Positions 5,768 to 8,017 of a stretch of 8,017 bases of DNA are shown here, one piece after another. The notes under the pieces are model-generated. The model saw nothing but the letters and a program-made list of their open reading frames with translations. It was not told the origin of the DNA and ran no database searches. A program made the position numbers and the translations under genes. The DNA comes from Flavobacteriaceae bacterium. Lineage in GTDB: Bacteria > Bacteroidota > Bacteroidia > Flavobacteriales > Flavobacteriaceae. Where the stretch lies: contig JAAZVG010000065.1 in the NCBI GenBank assembly GCA_018623655.1, positions 1 to 8,017 on the forward strand, given 5' to 3'. Positions within the stretch are counted from its first letter, which is position 1. The number at the start of each line of letters is the position of its first letter.

Positions 5768-6328
5768 TTATTTTTTTGCCACTTTAGGTGCGATGAACAT
5801 AGTCATCCGCTTACCTTCTAATTGTGGCATTTGTTCAACCTTACCAAACTCTTCTAACTCTTGAGCTAGTTTGAGTAGTAAGATTTCACCTTGATCTTTA
5901 TAGACAATCGATCTTCCCTTAAAGAAAACGAAGGCTTTGAGCTTGGCACCTTCTTTTAAGAACTTCTCAGCATGTCTTTTCTTGAACTCGAAATCGTGCT
6001 CATCAGTCTGAGGACCAAATCTGATTTCCTTGATAACTACCTTAGTCGCATTCGCTTTGATTGCCTTTTCTCGCTTCTTTTGCTCGTAAAGAAACTTCTT
6101 GTAATCGATAACCTTACAGACCGGCGGGTCTGCTTTAGGAGAAATCTCGACAAGATCTAATTCTAAATCCTGTGCTATGTCTAATGCTTTAGAAATAGGA
6201 TAGATTCCGATTTCAACATTATCTCCTACCAGGCGCACTTCTCTTGCAGTTATTTCCTGATTGATTTTGTGCGGATTCGAAATTTCTCTTCGACCCTGGG
6301 GTTTAGTGCGTTTTCTGCGTATTGCTAT
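5768..6328 (-). CDS. infC: translation initiation factor IF-3, probably starting at an AUA codon
   Basis: IF-3 binds the 30S subunit, keeps it apart from the 50S, and proofreads the start codon and initiator tRNA. From the proposed start the protein has 186 residues (E. coli 180). N-domain: KINQEITAREVRLVGDN (21-37) and LDLVEISPKADPPVCKVIDYKKFLYEQKKR; basic linker; C-domain from about KEIRFGPQTDEHDFEFKKRHAEKFL through FFKGRSIVYKDQG to EGKRMTMFIAPK. The first in-frame ATG/GTG/TTG is a GTG at 6238, codon 31, which would remove the KINQEI strand that all IF-3s have. Upstream the frame is open for 34 codons to a TAA, and reads AIRRKRTKPQGRREISNPHK directly after an ATA at 6328-6326; Bacteroidota IF-3s, as I recall them, begin with a similar MAIR. 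An ATT at codon 16 (6283) is the main alternative. The gene follows thrS by 24 bases. A rare start codon suggests autoregulation by IF-3 itself. Confidence 0.95.
   Translation of the reverse strand: MAIRRKRTKPQGRREISNPHKINQEITAREVRLVGDNVEIGIYPISKALDIAQDLELDLVEISPKADPPVCKVIDYKKFLYEQKKREKAIKANATKVVIKEIRFGPQTDEHDFEFKKRHAEKFLKEGAKLKAFVFFKGRSIVYKDQGEILLLKLAQELEEFGKVEQMPQLEGKRMTMFIAPKVAKK
6326..6328 (-). promoter_or_regulatory. proposed non-canonical AUA initiation codon of infC
   Basis: The codon ATA (plus-strand tat) immediately precedes GCA ATA CGC AGA AAA CGC (AIRRKR), and an in-frame TAA lies five codons upstream (6343-6341). No ATG, GTG, TTG or CTG exists in frame between that TAA and the GTG at 6238. 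IF-3 discriminates against AUU, AUC and AUA starts, and the E. coli infC start AUU makes the factor repress its own translation, so an AUA here would serve the same feedback. A second ATA is codon 3 and an ATT is codon 16. The call rests on family conservation of the N-terminus. Confidence 0.65.
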
Positions 6329-6352
6329 GGCGCTAAAATTTTAGTTCAACTT

Positions 6353-8017
6353 CTATCTAAAAGATTTAAGCGTTTGCTTAATTTCTTTCTTTATTATTTC
6401 GGCGAAATTCTCAACACTCATTGAACCAAGACTTTCGCCACCGTGCTTTCTAATGCTAATTTGGTTTGCATTTTCTTCCTTTTCACCTACCACAATCATT
6501 AGAGGCACTTTTTTAATCTCTGCCTCGCGAATTTTTTTACCTACGGTTTCATTACGGGCATCAATAAGGCCGCGAATTTCGTGATTTTCTAATGATTTTA
6601 AAACTTTTTCGGCATATTTTTCATGTTTCTCACTGATAGGCAAAACAATAGCTTGCACAGGAATTAGCCATAATGGGAAATTACCGCCGGTATGTTCAAG
6701 TAGTAGCGCTATGAAGCGCTCTAGGCTTCCGAAAGGTGCTCGATGAATCATCACTGGTCGATGATTTTCATTGTCGCTTCCTTTGTATTGCAGATCGAAT
6801 CGCTCAGGAAGATTATAATCTACTTGAATAGTTCCTAATTGCCACTTACGTCCTAAGGCGTCTTTAATCATAAAATCAAGCTTAGGCCCATAAAAGGCAG
6901 CTTCTCCTTTTTCGATAACATAAGTGAGTCCTTTGTTCTTAGCCGCTGTTATAATAGCCTGTTCTGCCTTTTCCCAGTTTGAAACTTCACCGATATATTT
7001 TTCAGGCTTTTCCAGATCTCTTACAGAAACTTGCGCAGTAAAATCTTCGAATCCAAGCGATCCTAGAACGTAAAGAGTTAAGTCAATTACGTTTTCAAAT
7101 TCACTAAGTAATTGCTCTTGTGTACAGAAAATGTGCGCATCATCTTGGGTAAATCCACGAACTCTTGTTAATCCATGTAATTCGCCACTTTGTTCGTATC
7201 GATATACTGTTCCAAACTCGGCAAAACGTTTAGGAAGATCTTTGTAGCTTGAAGGACTGTGCTTGTATATTTCACAATGATGAGGGCAATTCATAGGCTT
7301 GAGTAAGAACTCTTCCTCTTCTTTGGGTGTATGAATGGGTTGAAAACTATCTTCCCCGTACTTCGCGTAGTGTCCCGATGTTACGTAAAGCTCTTTTTGT
7401 CCGATATGCGGAGTAACTACCATTTCGTAACCGGCTTCTTTTTGTGCTTTCTTTAGAAAGGTTTCTAAACGCTCACGAAGTGCCGCTCCTTTTGGCAACC
7501 AGAGTGGAAGTCCTTGACCCACTTTTTGTGAAAAAGTGAATAATTCTAACTCTTTCCCGAGCTTTCGATGATCTCTCTTTTTAGCCTCTTCAATTCGCTC
7601 TAAATACGCTGTAAGTTCTTTTTGTTTCGGAAACGAGATGCCGTAAATCCTTGTTAACTGCGGTTTGTTTTCATCACCTCTCCAATAAGCTCCAGCAACA
7701 CTCAGTAATTTAAAAGCTTTAATGAAACCTGTGTTCGGAAGGTGTCCTCCACGGCATAAATCAGTGAAATCACTGTGGTCACAAAAAGTAATATCGCCGT
7801 CAATTAAGTTTTCTATAAGCTCGACTTTGAAAGGATTACCTTGTGTTTTGTAAAAATCAAGAGCATCAGCTTTAGAAACTGAACGCATTTTGAATAAGTG
7901 TTTTTCTTTCGCAATCTCAAGAGCCCTTTTTTCGATAGTAAGAAAATCCTTCTCACTGATAGTGTATTCTTTGAAGTCGACATCGTAGTAAAAACCTTGT
8001 TCGATTGCAGGACCAAT
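6353..8017 (-). CDS. thrS: threonine-tRNA ligase; 5' end outside window
   Basis: Charges tRNA-Thr with threonine and edits mischarged Ser-tRNA-Thr; cytosolic class II synthetase. The frame is open to the right edge and reads IGPAIEQGFYYDVDF there, matching about residue 92 of the E. coli enzyme; the ATG at 7888 is internal. The TGS domain and the first editing histidines lie outside. Numbering from the first visible residue (554 in all): the editing-site pair C88 and H92 (DLCRGGH), AYWRGD, and KRDHRKLGKELELF leading into the catalytic core. Zinc ligands are C244 (PMNCPHH), H295 (TQDDAHIF) and H425 (MIHRAPFGSLERF), and motif 2 lies in YRYEQSGELHGLTRVRGFTQ. The anticodon-binding domain covers about the last 110 residues (QAIVLPIS to the end). 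All key residues seen are intact. First gene of the thrS-infC-rpmI-rplT group; its promoter and any leader lie outside the window. Confidence 0.97.
   Translation of the reverse strand: MGPAIEQGFYYDVDFKEYTISEKDFLTIEKRALEIAKEKHLFKMRSVSKADALDFYKTQGNPFKVELIENLIDGDITFCDHSDFTDLCRGGHLPNTGFIKAFKLLSVAGAYWRGDENKPQLTRIYGISFPKQKELTAYLERIEEAKKRDHRKLGKELELFTFSQKVGQGLPLWLPKGAALRERLETFLKKAQKEAGYEMVVTPHIGQKELYVTSGHYAKYGEDSFQPIHTPKEEEEFLLKPMNCPHHCEIYKHSPSSYKDLPKRFAEFGTVYRYEQSGELHGLTRVRGFTQDDAHIFCTQEQLLSEFENVIDLTLYVLGSLGFEDFTAQVSVRDLEKPEKYIGEVSNWEKAEQAIITAAKNKGLTYVIEKGEAAFYGPKLDFMIKDALGRKWQLGTIQVDYNLPERFDLQYKGSDNENHRPVMIHRAPFGSLERFIALLLEHTGGNFPLWLIPVQAIVLPISEKHEKYAEKVLKSLENHEIRGLIDARNETVGKKIREAEIKKVPLMIVVGEKEENANQISIRKHGGESLGSMSVENFAEIIKKEIKQTLKSFR

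Noticed and set aside
6238..6238. GTG at 6238 as the infC start
   Set aside because: It would delete the KINQEI strand and 30 residues of in-frame sequence typical of IF-3; the GTG is the valine of the conserved EVRLVG motif.
7813..8016. 67-codon open frame at the right edge on the minus strand
   Set aside because: It is a shadow of thrS in another frame; the true thrS frame is open to base 8017 and reads a conserved synthetase sequence.

Overview
The window is a stretch of core, housekeeping chromosome from a member of the Bacteroidota. This is inferred from protein character: the Bacteroidota-type queuine tRNA-ribosyltransferase, initiation factor 3 and threonyl-tRNA synthetase sequences, the near absence of Shine-Dalgarno sequences, and a TAnnTTTG-type promoter box. 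Flavobacteria-like or Cytophagales-like is as far as I would go. There are no mobile elements, CRISPR arrays, rRNA or tRNA genes, and no gene-free stretch longer than about 80 bases.

Left half (1-4265, + strand): the 3' part of tgt (queuosine tRNA modification), an LptF/LptG-family permease (lipopolysaccharide export), accA (fatty-acid synthesis) and dnaB (replicative helicase). The genes are packed tightly. tgt/permease and accA/dnaB are each separated by one base (stop-N-ATG), which suggests translational coupling. A candidate promoter box lies in the 46-base gap before accA, so the row may be two transcription units.

Right half (8017-4262, - strand): thrS (5' end outside the window), infC, rpmI and rplT, the classic translation operon, followed by an intrinsic terminator and then a HAD-family (Cof-type) phosphatase gene. 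The two halves converge, and the stop codons of dnaB and the phosphatase gene share the palindrome TTAA.

The points most worth a second look are small-scale. (1) infC has no ATG, GTG or TTG at its proper 5' end. The reading frame and the conserved N-terminus point to an AUA start codon, a parallel to the AUU start through which E. coli IF3 represses itself. (2) DnaB ends in DDEDDMPF, which looks like the C-terminal protein-docking tip of SSB. (3) Tgt has lost the three zinc-ligand cysteines of the family. (4) An 18-codon ORF fills the rpmI-rplT gap and stops one base before the rplT start. (5) The operon terminator directly abuts the phosphatase start codon. I see no wholly new multi-gene system here.
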